Of a DNA stretch of 64,000 nt, positions 48,641 to 60,600 are shown piece after piece. How positions within the stretch are numbered: the stretch's first letter is position 1; each line of letters opens with the position of its first letter. The stretch comes from Erythrocercus mccallii. Lineage: Eukaryota; Chordata; Aves; Passeriformes; Dicruridae. The position numbers were made by a program, and so were the translations under genes. Location of the stretch: positions 167,892 through 231,891 of the forward strand of contig VZRG01000855.1 in NCBI GenBank assembly GCA_013397435.1, given 5' to 3'. Under the pieces are notes generated by a model. It made no database searches. It saw nothing but the letters and a program-made list of their open reading frames with translations, and was not told where the DNA came from.

Positions 48641-51600
48641 TTCCCTTCCCTTCCCTTCCCTTCCCTTCCCTTCCCTTCCCTTCCCTTCACTTCCCTTCCC
48701 TTCCCTTCCCTTCCCTTCCCTTCCCTTCCCTTCCCTTCACTTCCCTTCCCTTCCCTTCCCTTCCCTTCCCTTCCCTTCCCTTCCCTTCACTTCCCTTCCC
48801 TTCCCTTCCCTTCCCTTCCCTTCCCTTCCCTTCCCTTCTCTTCCCTTCCCTTCCCTTCCCTTCCCTTCCCTTCCCTTCCCTTCCCTTCACTTCCCTTCCC
48901 TTCCCTTCCCTTCCCTTCCCTTCCCTTCCCTTCCCTTCTCTTCCCTTCCCTTCCCTTCCCTTCCCTTCCCTTCCCTTCCCTTCCCTTCCCTTCCCTTCCC
49001 TTCCCTTCCCTTCCCTTCCCTTCCCTTCCCTTCCCTTCCCTTCCCTTCCCTTCCCTTCCCTTCCCTTCCCTTCCCTTCCCTTCCCTTCTCTTCCCTTCCC
49101 TTCCCTTCCCTTCCCTTCCCTTCCCTTCCCTTCCCTTCACTTCCCTTCCCTTCCCTTCCCTTCCCTTCCCTTCCCTTCCCTTCCCTTCACTTCCCTTCCC
49201 TTCCCTTCCCTTCCCTTCCCTTCCCTTCCCTTCCCTTCACTTCCCTTCCCTTCCCTTCCCTTCCCTTCCCTTCCCTTCCCTTCCCTTCGCTTCCCTTCCC
49301 TTCCCTTCCCTTCCCTTCCCTTCCCTTCCCTTCCCTTCGCTTCCCTTCCCTTCCCTTCCCTTCCCTTCCCTTCCCTTCCCTTCCCTTCACTTCCCTTCCC
49401 TTCCCTTCCCTTCCCTTCCCTTCCCTTCCCTTCCCTTCACTTCCCTTCCCTTCCCTTCCCTTCCCTTCCCTTCCCTTCCCTTCCCTTCTCTTCCCTTCCC
49501 TTCCCTTCCCTTCCCTTCCCTTCCCTTCCCTTCCCTTCCCTTCCCTTCCCTTCCCTTCCCTTCCCTTCCCTTCCCTTCCCTTCCCTTCGCTTCCCTTCCC
49601 TTCCCTTCCCTTCCCTTCCCTTCCCTTCCCTTCCCTTCACTTCCCTTCCCTTCCCTTCCCTTCCCTTCCCTTCCCTTCCCTTCCCTTCACTTCCCTTCCC
49701 TTCCCTTCCCTTCCCTTCCCTTCCCTTCCCTTCCCTTCGCTTCCCTTCCCTTCCCTTCCCTTCCCTTCCCTTCCCTTCCCTTCCCTTCACTTCCCTTCCC
49801 TTCCCTTCCCTTCCCTTCCCTTCCCTTCCCTTCCCTTCACTTCCCTTCCCTTCCCTTCCCTTCCCTTCCCTTCCCTTCCCTTCCCTTCTCTTCCCTTCCC
49901 TTCCCTTCCCTTCCCTTCCCTTCCCTTCCCTTCCCTTCGCTTCCCTTCCCTTCCCTTCCCTTCCCTTCCCTTCCCTTCCCTTCCCTTCTCTTCCCTTCCC
50001 TTCCCTTCCCTTCCCTTCCCTTCCCTTCCCTTCCCTTCTCTTCCCTTCCCTTCCCTTCCCTTCCCTTCCCTTCCCTTCCCTTCCCTTCACTTCCCTTCCC
50101 TTCCCTTCCCTTCCCTTCCCTTCCCTTCCCTTCCCTTCGCTTCCCTTCCCTTCCCTTCCCTTCCCTTCCCTTCCCTTCCCTTCCCTTCGCTTCCCTTCCC
50201 TTCCCTTCCCTTCCCTTCCCTTCCCTTCCCTTCCCTTCTCTTCCCTTCCCTTCCCTTCCCTTCCCTTCCCTTCCCTTCCCTTCCCTTCGCTTCCCTTCCC
50301 TTCCCTTCCCTTCCCTTCCCTTCCCTTCCCTTCCCTTCTCTTCCCTTCCCTTCCCTTCCCTTCCCTTCCCTTCCCTTCCCTTCCCTTCTCTTCCCTTCCC
50401 TTCCCTTCCCTTCCCTTCCCTTCCCTTCCCTTCCCTTCACTTCCCTTCCCTTCCCTTCCCTTCCCTTCCCTTCCCTTCCCTTCCCTTCCCTTCCCTTCCC
50501 TTCCCTTCCCTTCCCTTCCCTTCCCTTCCCTTCCCTTCTCTTCCCTTCCCTTCCCTTCCCTTCCCTTCCCTTCCCTTCCCTTCCCTTCACTTCCCTTCCC
50601 TTCCCTTCCCTTCCCTTCCCTTCCCTTCCCTTCCCTTCTCTTCCCTTCCCTTCCCTTCCCTTCCCTTCCCTTCCCTTCCCTTCCCTTCACTTCCCTTCCC
50701 TTCCCTTCCCTTCCCTTCCCTTCCCTTCCCTTCCCTTCCCTTCCCTTCCCTTCCCTTCCCTTCCCTTCCCTTCCCTTCCCTTCCCTTCGCTTCCCTTCCC
50801 TTCCCTTCCCTTCCCTTCCCTTCCCTTCCCTTCCCTTCCCTTCCCTTCCCTTCCCTTCCCTTCCCTTCCCTTCCCTTCCCTTCCCTTCGCTTCCCTTCCC
50901 TTCCCTTCCCTTCCCTTCCCTTCCCTTCCCTTCCCTTCTCTTCCCTTCCCTTCCCTTCCCTTCCCTTCCCTTCCCTTCCCTTCCCTTCTCTTCCCTTCCC
51001 TTCCCTTCCCTTCCCTTCCCTTCCCTTCCCTTCCCTTCTCTTCCCTTCCCTTCCCTTCCCTTCCCTTCCCTTCCCTTCCCTTCCCTTCTCTTCCCTTCCC
51101 TTCCCTTCCCTTCCCTTCCCTTCCCTTCCCTTCCCTTCCCTTCCCTTCCCTTCCCTTCCCTTCCCTTCCCTTCCCTTCCCTTCCCTTCTCTTCCCTTCCC
51201 TTCCCTTCCCTTCCCTTCCCTTCCCTTCCCTTCCCTTCTCTTCCCTTCCCTTCCCTTCCCTTCCCTTCCCTTCCCTTCCCTTCCCTTCCCTTCCCTTCCC
51301 TTCCCTTCCCTTCCCTTCCCTTCCCTTCCCTTCCCTTCACTTCCCTTCCCTTCCCTTCCCTTCCCTTCCCTTCCCTTCCCTTCCCTTCACTTCCCTTCCC
51401 TTCCCTTCCCTTCCCTTCCCTTCCCTTCCCTTCCCTTCTCTTCCCTTCCCTTCCCTTCCCTTCCCTTCCCTTCCCTTCCCTTCCCTTCGCTTCCCTTCCC
51501 TTCCCTTCCCTTCCCTTCCCTTCCCTTCCCTTCCCTTCACTTCCCTTCCCTTCCCTTCCCTTCCCTTCCCTTCCCTTCCCTTCCCTTCCCTTCCCTTCCC

Positions 51601-54600
51601 TTCCCTTCCCTTCCCTTCCCTTCCCTTCCCTTCCCTTCTCTTCCCTTCCCTTCCCTTCCCTTCCCTTCCCTTCCCTTCCCTTCCCTTCACTTCCCTTCCC
51701 TTCCCTTCCCTTCCCTTCCCTTCCCTTCCCTTCCCTTCACTTCCCTTCCCTTCCCTTCCCTTCCCTTCCCTTCCCTTCCCTTCCCTTCTCTTCCCTTCCC
51801 TTCCCTTCCCTTCCCTTCCCTTCCCTTCCCTTCCCTTCTCTTCCCTTCCCTTCCCTTCCCTTCCCTTCCCTTCCCTTCCCTTCCCTTCACTTCCCTTCCC
51901 TTCCCTTCCCTTCCCTTCCCTTCCCTTCCCTTCCCTTCTCTTCCCTTCCCTTCCCTTCCCTTCCCTTCCCTTCCCTTCCCTTCCCTTCCCTTCCCTTCCC
52001 TTCCCTTCCCTTCCCTTCCCTTCCCTTCCCTTCCCTTCACTTCCCTTCCCTTCCCTTCCCTTCCCTTCCCTTCCCTTCCCTTCCCTTCCCTTCCCTTCCC
52101 TTCCCTTCCCTTCCCTTCCCTTCCCTTCCCTTCCCTTCGCTTCCCTTCCCTTCCCTTCCCTTCCCTTCCCTTCCCTTCCCTTCCCTTCACTTCCCTTCCC
52201 TTCCCTTCCCTTCCCTTCCCTTCCCTTCCCTTCCCTTCGCTTCCCTTCCCTTCCCTTCCCTTCCCTTCCCTTCCCTTCCCTTCCCTTCACTTCCCTTCCC
52301 TTCCCTTCCCTTCCCTTCCCTTCCCTTCCCTTCCCTTCCCTTCCCTTCCCTTCCCTTCCCTTCCCTTCCCTTCCCTTCCCTTCCCTTCCCTTCCCTTCCC
52401 TTCCCTTCCCTTCCCTTCCCTTCCCTTCCCTTCCCTTCTCTTCCCTTCCCTTCCCTTCCCTTCCCTTCCCTTCCCTTCCCTTCCCTTCTCTTCCCTTCCC
52501 TTCCCTTCCCTTCCCTTCCCTTCCCTTCCCTTCCCTTCTCTTCCCTTCCCTTCCCTTCCCTTCCCTTCCCTTCCCTTCCCTTCCCTTCTCTTCCCTTCCC
52601 TTCCCTTCCCTTCCCTTCCCTTCCCTTCCCTTCCCTTCTCTTCCCTTCCCTTCCCTTCCCTTCCCTTCCCTTCCCTTCCCTTCCCTTCTCTTCCCTTCCC
52701 TTCCCTTCCCTTCCCTTCCCTTCCCTTCCCTTCCCTTCGCTTCCCTTCCCTTCCCTTCCCTTCCCTTCCCTTCCCTTCCCTTCCCTTCTCTTCCCTTCCC
52801 TTCCCTTCCCTTCCCTTCCCTTCCCTTCCCTTCCCTTCACTTCCCTTCCCTTCCCTTCCCTTCCCTTCCCTTCCCTTCCCTTCCCTTCGCTTCCCTTCCC
52901 TTCCCTTCCCTTCCCTTCCCTTCCCTTCCCTTCCCTTCGCTTCCCTTCCCTTCCCTTCCCTTCCCTTCCCTTCCCTTCCCTTCCCTTCTCTTCCCTTCCC
53001 TTCCCTTCCCTTCCCTTCCCTTCCCTTCCCTTCCCTTCGCTTCCCTTCCCTTCCCTTCCCTTCCCTTCCCTTCCCTTCCCTTCCCTTCACTTCCCTTCCC
53101 TTCCCTTCCCTTCCCTTCCCTTCCCTTCCCTTCCCTTCCCTTCCCTTCCCTTCCCTTCCCTTCCCTTCCCTTCCCTTCCCTTCCCTTCGCTTCCCTTCCC
53201 TTCCCTTCCCTTCCCTTCCCTTCCCTTCCCTTCCCTTCTCTTCCCTTCCCTTCCCTTCCCTTCCCTTCCCTTCCCTTCCCTTCCCTTCCCTTCCCTTCCC
53301 TTCCCTTCCCTTCCCTTCCCTTCCCTTCCCTTCCCTTCCCTTCCCTTCCCTTCCCTTCCCTTCCCTTCCCTTCCCTTCCCTTCCCTTCTCTTCCCTTCCC
53401 TTCCCTTCCCTTCCCTTCCCTTCCCTTCCCTTCCCTTCACTTCCCTTCCCTTCCCTTCCCTTCCCTTCCCTTCCCTTCCCTTCCCTTCTCTTCCCTTCCC
53501 TTCCCTTCCCTTCCCTTCCCTTCCCTTCCCTTCCCTTCTCTTCCCTTCCCTTCCCTTCCCTTCCCTTCCCTTCCCTTCCCTTCCCTTCCCTTCCCTTCCC
53601 TTCCCTTCCCTTCCCTTCCCTTCCCTTCCCTTCCCTTCGCTTCCCTTCCCTTCCCTTCCCTTCCCTTCCCTTCCCTTCCCTTCCCTTCACTTCCCTTCCC
53701 TTCCCTTCCCTTCCCTTCCCTTCCCTTCCCTTCCCTTCTCTTCCCTTCCCTTCCCTTCCCTTCCCTTCCCTTCCCTTCCCTTCCCTTCCCTTCCCTTCCC
53801 TTCCCTTCCCTTCCCTTCCCTTCCCTTCCCTTCCCTTCCCTTCCCTTCCCTTCCCTTCCCTTCCCTTCCCTTCCCTTCCCTTCCCTTCCCTTCCCTTCCC
53901 TTCCCTTCCCTTCCCTTCCCTTCCCTTCCCTTCCCTTCACTTCCCTTCCCTTCCCTTCCCTTCCCTTCCCTTCCCTTCCCTTCCCTTCACTTCCCTTCCC
54001 TTCCCTTCCCTTCCCTTCCCTTCCCTTCCCTTCCCTTCCCTTCCCTTCCCTTCCCTTCCCTTCCCTTCCCTTCCCTTCCCTTCCCTTCTCTTCCCTTCCC
54101 TTCCCTTCCCTTCCCTTCCCTTCCCTTCCCTTCCCTTCCCTTCCCTTCCCTTCCCTTCCCTTCCCTTCCCTTCCCTTCCCTTCCCTTCCCTTCCCTTCCC
54201 TTCCCTTCCCTTCCCTTCCCTTCCCTTCCCTTCCCTTCGCTTCCCTTCCCTTCCCTTCCCTTCCCTTCCCTTCCCTTCCCTTCCCTTCACTTCCCTTCCC
54301 TTCCCTTCCCTTCCCTTCCCTTCCCTTCCCTTCCCTTCTCTTCCCTTCCCTTCCCTTCCCTTCCCTTCCCTTCCCTTCCCTTCCCTTCACTTCCCTTCCC
54401 TTCCCTTCCCTTCCCTTCCCTTCCCTTCCCTTCCCTTCCCTTCCCTTCCCTTCCCTTCCCTTCCCTTCCCTTCCCTTCCCTTCCCTTCACTTCCCTTCCC
54501 TTCCCTTCCCTTCCCTTCCCTTCCCTTCCCTTCCCTTCTCTTCCCTTCCCTTCCCTTCCCTTCCCTTCCCTTCCCTTCCCTTCCCTTCTCTTCCCTTCCC

Positions 54601-57600
54601 TTCCCTTCCCTTCCCTTCCCTTCCCTTCCCTTCCCTTCTCTTCCCTTCCCTTCCCTTCCCTTCCCTTCCCTTCCCTTCCCTTCCCTTCCCTTCCCTTCCC
54701 TTCCCTTCCCTTCCCTTCCCTTCCCTTCCCTTCCCTTCGCTTCCCTTCCCTTCCCTTCCCTTCCCTTCCCTTCCCTTCCCTTCCCTTCACTTCCCTTCCC
54801 TTCCCTTCCCTTCCCTTCCCTTCCCTTCCCTTCCCTTCACTTCCCTTCCCTTCCCTTCCCTTCCCTTCCCTTCCCTTCCCTTCCCTTCCCTTCCCTTCCC
54901 TTCCCTTCCCTTCCCTTCCCTTCCCTTCCCTTCCCTTCTCTTCCCTTCCCTTCCCTTCCCTTCCCTTCCCTTCCCTTCCCTTCCCTTCTCTTCCCTTCCC
55001 TTCCCTTCCCTTCCCTTCCCTTCCCTTCCCTTCCCTTCACTTCCCTTCCCTTCCCTTCCCTTCCCTTCCCTTCCCTTCCCTTCCCTTCGCTTCCCTTCCC
55101 TTCCCTTCCCTTCCCTTCCCTTCCCTTCCCTTCCCTTCGCTTCCCTTCCCTTCCCTTCCCTTCCCTTCCCTTCCCTTCCCTTCCCTTCACTTCCCTTCCC
55201 TTCCCTTCCCTTCCCTTCCCTTCCCTTCCCTTCCCTTCGCTTCCCTTCCCTTCCCTTCCCTTCCCTTCCCTTCCCTTCCCTTCCCTTCTCTTCCCTTCCC
55301 TTCCCTTCCCTTCCCTTCCCTTCCCTTCCCTTCCCTTCCCTTCCCTTCCCTTCCCTTCCCTTCCCTTCCCTTCCCTTCCCTTCCCTTCTCTTCCCTTCCC
55401 TTCCCTTCCCTTCCCTTCCCTTCCCTTCCCTTCCCTTCACTTCCCTTCCCTTCCCTTCCCTTCCCTTCCCTTCCCTTCCCTTCCCTTCTCTTCCCTTCCC
55501 TTCCCTTCCCTTCCCTTCCCTTCCCTTCCCTTCCCTTCCCTTCCCTTCCCTTCCCTTCCCTTCCCTTCCCTTCCCTTCCCTTCCCTTCTCTTCCCTTCCC
55601 TTCCCTTCCCTTCCCTTCCCTTCCCTTCCCTTCCCTTCCCTTCCCTTCCCTTCCCTTCCCTTCCCTTCCCTTCCCTTCCCTTCCCTTCACTTCCCTTCCC
55701 TTCCCTTCCCTTCCCTTCCCTTCCCTTCCCTTCCCTTCCCTTCCCTTCCCTTCCCTTCCCTTCCCTTCCCTTCCCTTCCCTTCCCTTCACTTCCCTTCCC
55801 TTCCCTTCCCTTCCCTTCCCTTCCCTTCCCTTCCCTTCGCTTCCCTTCCCTTCCCTTCCCTTCCCTTCCCTTCCCTTCCCTTCCCTTCCCTTCCCTTCCC
55901 TTCCCTTCCCTTCCCTTCCCTTCCCTTCCCTTCCCTTCGCTTCCCTTCCCTTCCCTTCCCTTCCCTTCCCTTCCCTTCCCTTCCCTTCTCTTCCCTTCCC
56001 TTCCCTTCCCTTCCCTTCCCTTCCCTTCCCTTCCCTTCCCTTCCCTTCCCTTCCCTTCCCTTCCCTTCCCTTCCCTTCCCTTCCCTTCACTTCCCTTCCC
56101 TTCCCTTCCCTTCCCTTCCCTTCCCTTCCCTTCCCTTCACTTCCCTTCCCTTCCCTTCCCTTCCCTTCCCTTCCCTTCCCTTCCCTTCACTTCCCTTCCC
56201 TTCCCTTCCCTTCCCTTCCCTTCCCTTCCCTTCCCTTCCCTTCCCTTCCCTTCCCTTCCCTTCCCTTCCCTTCCCTTCCCTTCCCTTCACTTCCCTTCCC
56301 TTCCCTTCCCTTCCCTTCCCTTCCCTTCCCTTCCCTTCACTTCCCTTCCCTTCCCTTCCCTTCCCTTCCCTTCCCTTCCCTTCCCTTCTCTTCCCTTCCC
56401 TTCCCTTCCCTTCCCTTCCCTTCCCTTCCCTTCCCTTCTCTTCCCTTCCCTTCCCTTCCCTTCCCTTCCCTTCCCTTCCCTTCCCTTCACTTCCCTTCCC
56501 TTCCCTTCCCTTCCCTTCCCTTCCCTTCCCTTCCCTTCTCTTCCCTTCCCTTCCCTTCCCTTCCCTTCCCTTCCCTTCCCTTCCCTTCGCTTCCCTTCCC
56601 TTCCCTTCCCTTCCCTTCCCTTCCCTTCCCTTCCCTTCTCTTCCCTTCCCTTCCCTTCCCTTCCCTTCCCTTCCCTTCCCTTCCCTTCACTTCCCTTCCC
56701 TTCCCTTCCCTTCCCTTCCCTTCCCTTCCCTTCCCTTCGCTTCCCTTCCCTTCCCTTCCCTTCCCTTCCCTTCCCTTCCCTTCCCTTCGCTTCCCTTCCC
56801 TTCCCTTCCCTTCCCTTCCCTTCCCTTCCCTTCCCTTCACTTCCCTTCCCTTCCCTTCCCTTCCCTTCCCTTCCCTTCCCTTCCCTTCCCTTCCCTTCCC
56901 TTCCCTTCCCTTCCCTTCCCTTCCCTTCCCTTCCCTTCCCTTCCCTTCCCTTCCCTTCCCTTCCCTTCCCTTCCCTTCCCTTCCCTTCCCTTCCCTTCCC
57001 TTCCCTTCCCTTCCCTTCCCTTCCCTTCCCTTCCCTTCGCTTCCCTTCCCTTCCCTTCCCTTCCCTTCCCTTCCCTTCCCTTCCCTTCTCTTCCCTTCCC
57101 TTCCCTTCCCTTCCCTTCCCTTCCCTTCCCTTCCCTTCGCTTCCCTTCCCTTCCCTTCCCTTCCCTTCCCTTCCCTTCCCTTCCCTTCGCTTCCCTTCCC
57201 TTCCCTTCCCTTCCCTTCCCTTCCCTTCCCTTCCCTTCTCTTCCCTTCCCTTCCCTTCCCTTCCCTTCCCTTCCCTTCCCTTCCCTTCTCTTCCCTTCCC
57301 TTCCCTTCCCTTCCCTTCCCTTCCCTTCCCTTCCCTTCGCTTCCCTTCCCTTCCCTTCCCTTCCCTTCCCTTCCCTTCCCTTCCCTTCGCTTCCCTTCCC
57401 TTCCCTTCCCTTCCCTTCCCTTCCCTTCCCTTCCCTTCACTTCCCTTCCCTTCCCTTCCCTTCCCTTCCCTTCCCTTCCCTTCCCTTCCCTTCCCTTCCC
57501 TTCCCTTCCCTTCCCTTCCCTTCCCTTCCCTTCCCTTCTCTTCCCTTCCCTTCCCTTCCCTTCCCTTCCCTTCCCTTCCCTTCCCTTCACTTCCCTTCCC

Positions 57601-60600
57601 TTCCCTTCCCTTCCCTTCCCTTCCCTTCCCTTCCCTTCACTTCCCTTCCCTTCCCTTCCCTTCCCTTCCCTTCCCTTCCCTTCCCTTCACTTCCCTTCCC
57701 TTCCCTTCCCTTCCCTTCCCTTCCCTTCCCTTCCCTTCACTTCCCTTCCCTTCCCTTCCCTTCCCTTCCCTTCCCTTCCCTTCCCTTCGCTTCCCTTCCC
57801 TTCCCTTCCCTTCCCTTCCCTTCCCTTCCCTTCCCTTCACTTCCCTTCCCTTCCCTTCCCTTCCCTTCCCTTCCCTTCCCTTCCCTTCTCTTCCCTTCCC
57901 TTCCCTTCCCTTCCCTTCCCTTCCCTTCCCTTCCCTTCTCTTCCCTTCCCTTCCCTTCCCTTCCCTTCCCTTCCCTTCCCTTCCCTTCTCTTCCCTTCCC
58001 TTCCCTTCCCTTCCCTTCCCTTCCCTTCCCTTCCCTTCTCTTCCCTTCCCTTCCCTTCCCTTCCCTTCCCTTCCCTTCCCTTCCCTTCACTTCCCTTCCC
58101 TTCCCTTCCCTTCCCTTCCCTTCCCTTCCCTTCCCTTCACTTCCCTTCCCTTCCCTTCCCTTCCCTTCCCTTCCCTTCCCTTCCCTTCGCTTCCCTTCCC
58201 TTCCCTTCCCTTCCCTTCCCTTCCCTTCCCTTCCCTTCCCTTCCCTTCCCTTCCCTTCCCTTCCCTTCCCTTCCCTTCCCTTCCCTTCTCTTCCCTTCCC
58301 TTCCCTTCCCTTCCCTTCCCTTCCCTTCCCTTCCCTTCCCTTCCCTTCCCTTCCCTTCCCTTCCCTTCCCTTCCCTTCCCTTCCCTTCTCTTCCCTTCCC
58401 TTCCCTTCCCTTCCCTTCCCTTCCCTTCCCTTCCCTTCTCTTCCCTTCCCTTCCCTTCCCTTCCCTTCCCTTCCCTTCCCTTCCCTTCTCTTCCCTTCCC
58501 TTCCCTTCCCTTCCCTTCCCTTCCCTTCCCTTCCCTTCTCTTCCCTTCCCTTCCCTTCCCTTCCCTTCCCTTCCCTTCCCTTCCCTTCACTTCCCTTCCC
58601 TTCCCTTCCCTTCCCTTCCCTTCCCTTCCCTTCCCTTCTCTTCCCTTCCCTTCCCTTCCCTTCCCTTCCCTTCCCTTCCCTTCCCTTCACTTCCCTTCCC
58701 TTCCCTTCCCTTCCCTTCCCTTCCCTTCCCTTCCCTTCCCTTCCCTTCCCTTCCCTTCCCTTCCCTTCCCTTCCCTTCCCTTCCCTTCACTTCCCTTCCC
58801 TTCCCTTCCCTTCCCTTCCCTTCCCTTCCCTTCCCTTCACTTCCCTTCCCTTCCCTTCCCTTCCCTTCCCTTCCCTTCCCTTCCCTTCCCTTCCCTTCCC
58901 TTCCCTTCCCTTCCCTTCCCTTCCCTTCCCTTCCCTTCCCTTCCCTTCCCTTCCCTTCCCTTCCCTTCCCTTCCCTTCCCTTCCCTTCCCTTCCCTTCCC
59001 TTCCCTTCCCTTCCCTTCCCTTCCCTTCCCTTCCCTTCACTTCCCTTCCCTTCCCTTCCCTTCCCTTCCCTTCCCTTCCCTTCCCTTCACTTCCCTTCCC
59101 TTCCCTTCCCTTCCCTTCCCTTCCCTTCCCTTCCCTTCGCTTCCCTTCCCTTCCCTTCCCTTCCCTTCCCTTCCCTTCCCTTCCCTTCTCTTCCCTTCCC
59201 TTCCCTTCCCTTCCCTTCCCTTCCCTTCCCTTCCCTTCACTTCCCTTCCCTTCCCTTCCCTTCCCTTCCCTTCCCTTCCCTTCCCTTCACTTCCCTTCCC
59301 TTCCCTTCCCTTCCCTTCCCTTCCCTTCCCTTCCCTTCGCTTCCCTTCCCTTCCCTTCCCTTCCCTTCCCTTCCCTTCCCTTCCCTTCGCTTCCCTTCCC
59401 TTCCCTTCCCTTCCCTTCCCTTCCCTTCCCTTCCCTTCTCTTCCCTTCCCTTCCCTTCCCTTCCCTTCCCTTCCCTTCCCTTCCCTTCTCTTCCCTTCCC
59501 TTCCCTTCCCTTCCCTTCCCTTCCCTTCCCTTCCCTTCACTTCCCTTCCCTTCCCTTCCCTTCCCTTCCCTTCCCTTCCCTTCCCTTCTCTTCCCTTCCC
59601 TTCCCTTCCCTTCCCTTCCCTTCCCTTCCCTTCCCTTCCCTTCCCTTCCCTTCCCTTCCCTTCCCTTCCCTTCCCTTCCCTTCCCTTCTCTTCCCTTCCC
59701 TTCCCTTCCCTTCCCTTCCCTTCCCTTCCCTTCCCTTCCCTTCCCTTCCCTTCCCTTCCCTTCCCTTCCCTTCCCTTCCCTTCCCTTCTCTTCCCTTCCC
59801 TTCCCTTCCCTTCCCTTCCCTTCCCTTCCCTTCCCTTCGCTTCCCTTCCCTTCCCTTCCCTTCCCTTCCCTTCCCTTCCCTTCCCTTCACTTCCCTTCCC
59901 TTCCCTTCCCTTCCCTTCCCTTCCCTTCCCTTCCCTTCACTTCCCTTCCCTTCCCTTCCCTTCCCTTCCCTTCCCTTCCCTTCCCTTCCCTTCCCTTCCC
60001 TTCCCTTCCCTTCCCTTCCCTTCCCTTCCCTTCCCTTCCCTTCCCTTCCCTTCCCTTCCCTTCCCTTCCCTTCCCTTCCCTTCCCTTCACTTCCCTTCCC
60101 TTCCCTTCCCTTCCCTTCCCTTCCCTTCCCTTCCCTTCTCTTCCCTTCCCTTCCCTTCCCTTCCCTTCCCTTCCCTTCCCTTCCCTTCTCTTCCCTTCCC
60201 TTCCCTTCCCTTCCCTTCCCTTCCCTTCCCTTCCCTTCACTTCCCTTCCCTTCCCTTCCCTTCCCTTCCCTTCCCTTCCCTTCCCTTCTCTTCCCTTCCC
60301 TTCCCTTCCCTTCCCTTCCCTTCCCTTCCCTTCCCTTCGCTTCCCTTCCCTTCCCTTCCCTTCCCTTCCCTTCCCTTCCCTTCCCTTCCCTTCCCTTCCC
60401 TTCCCTTCCCTTCCCTTCCCTTCCCTTCCCTTCCCTTCGCTTCCCTTCCCTTCCCTTCCCTTCCCTTCCCTTCCCTTCCCTTCCCTTCACTTCCCTTCCC
60501 TTCCCTTCCCTTCCCTTCCCTTCCCTTCCCTTCCCTTCACTTCCCTTCCCTTCCCTTCCCTTCCCTTCCCTTCCCTTCCCTTCCCTTCGCTTCCCTTCCC

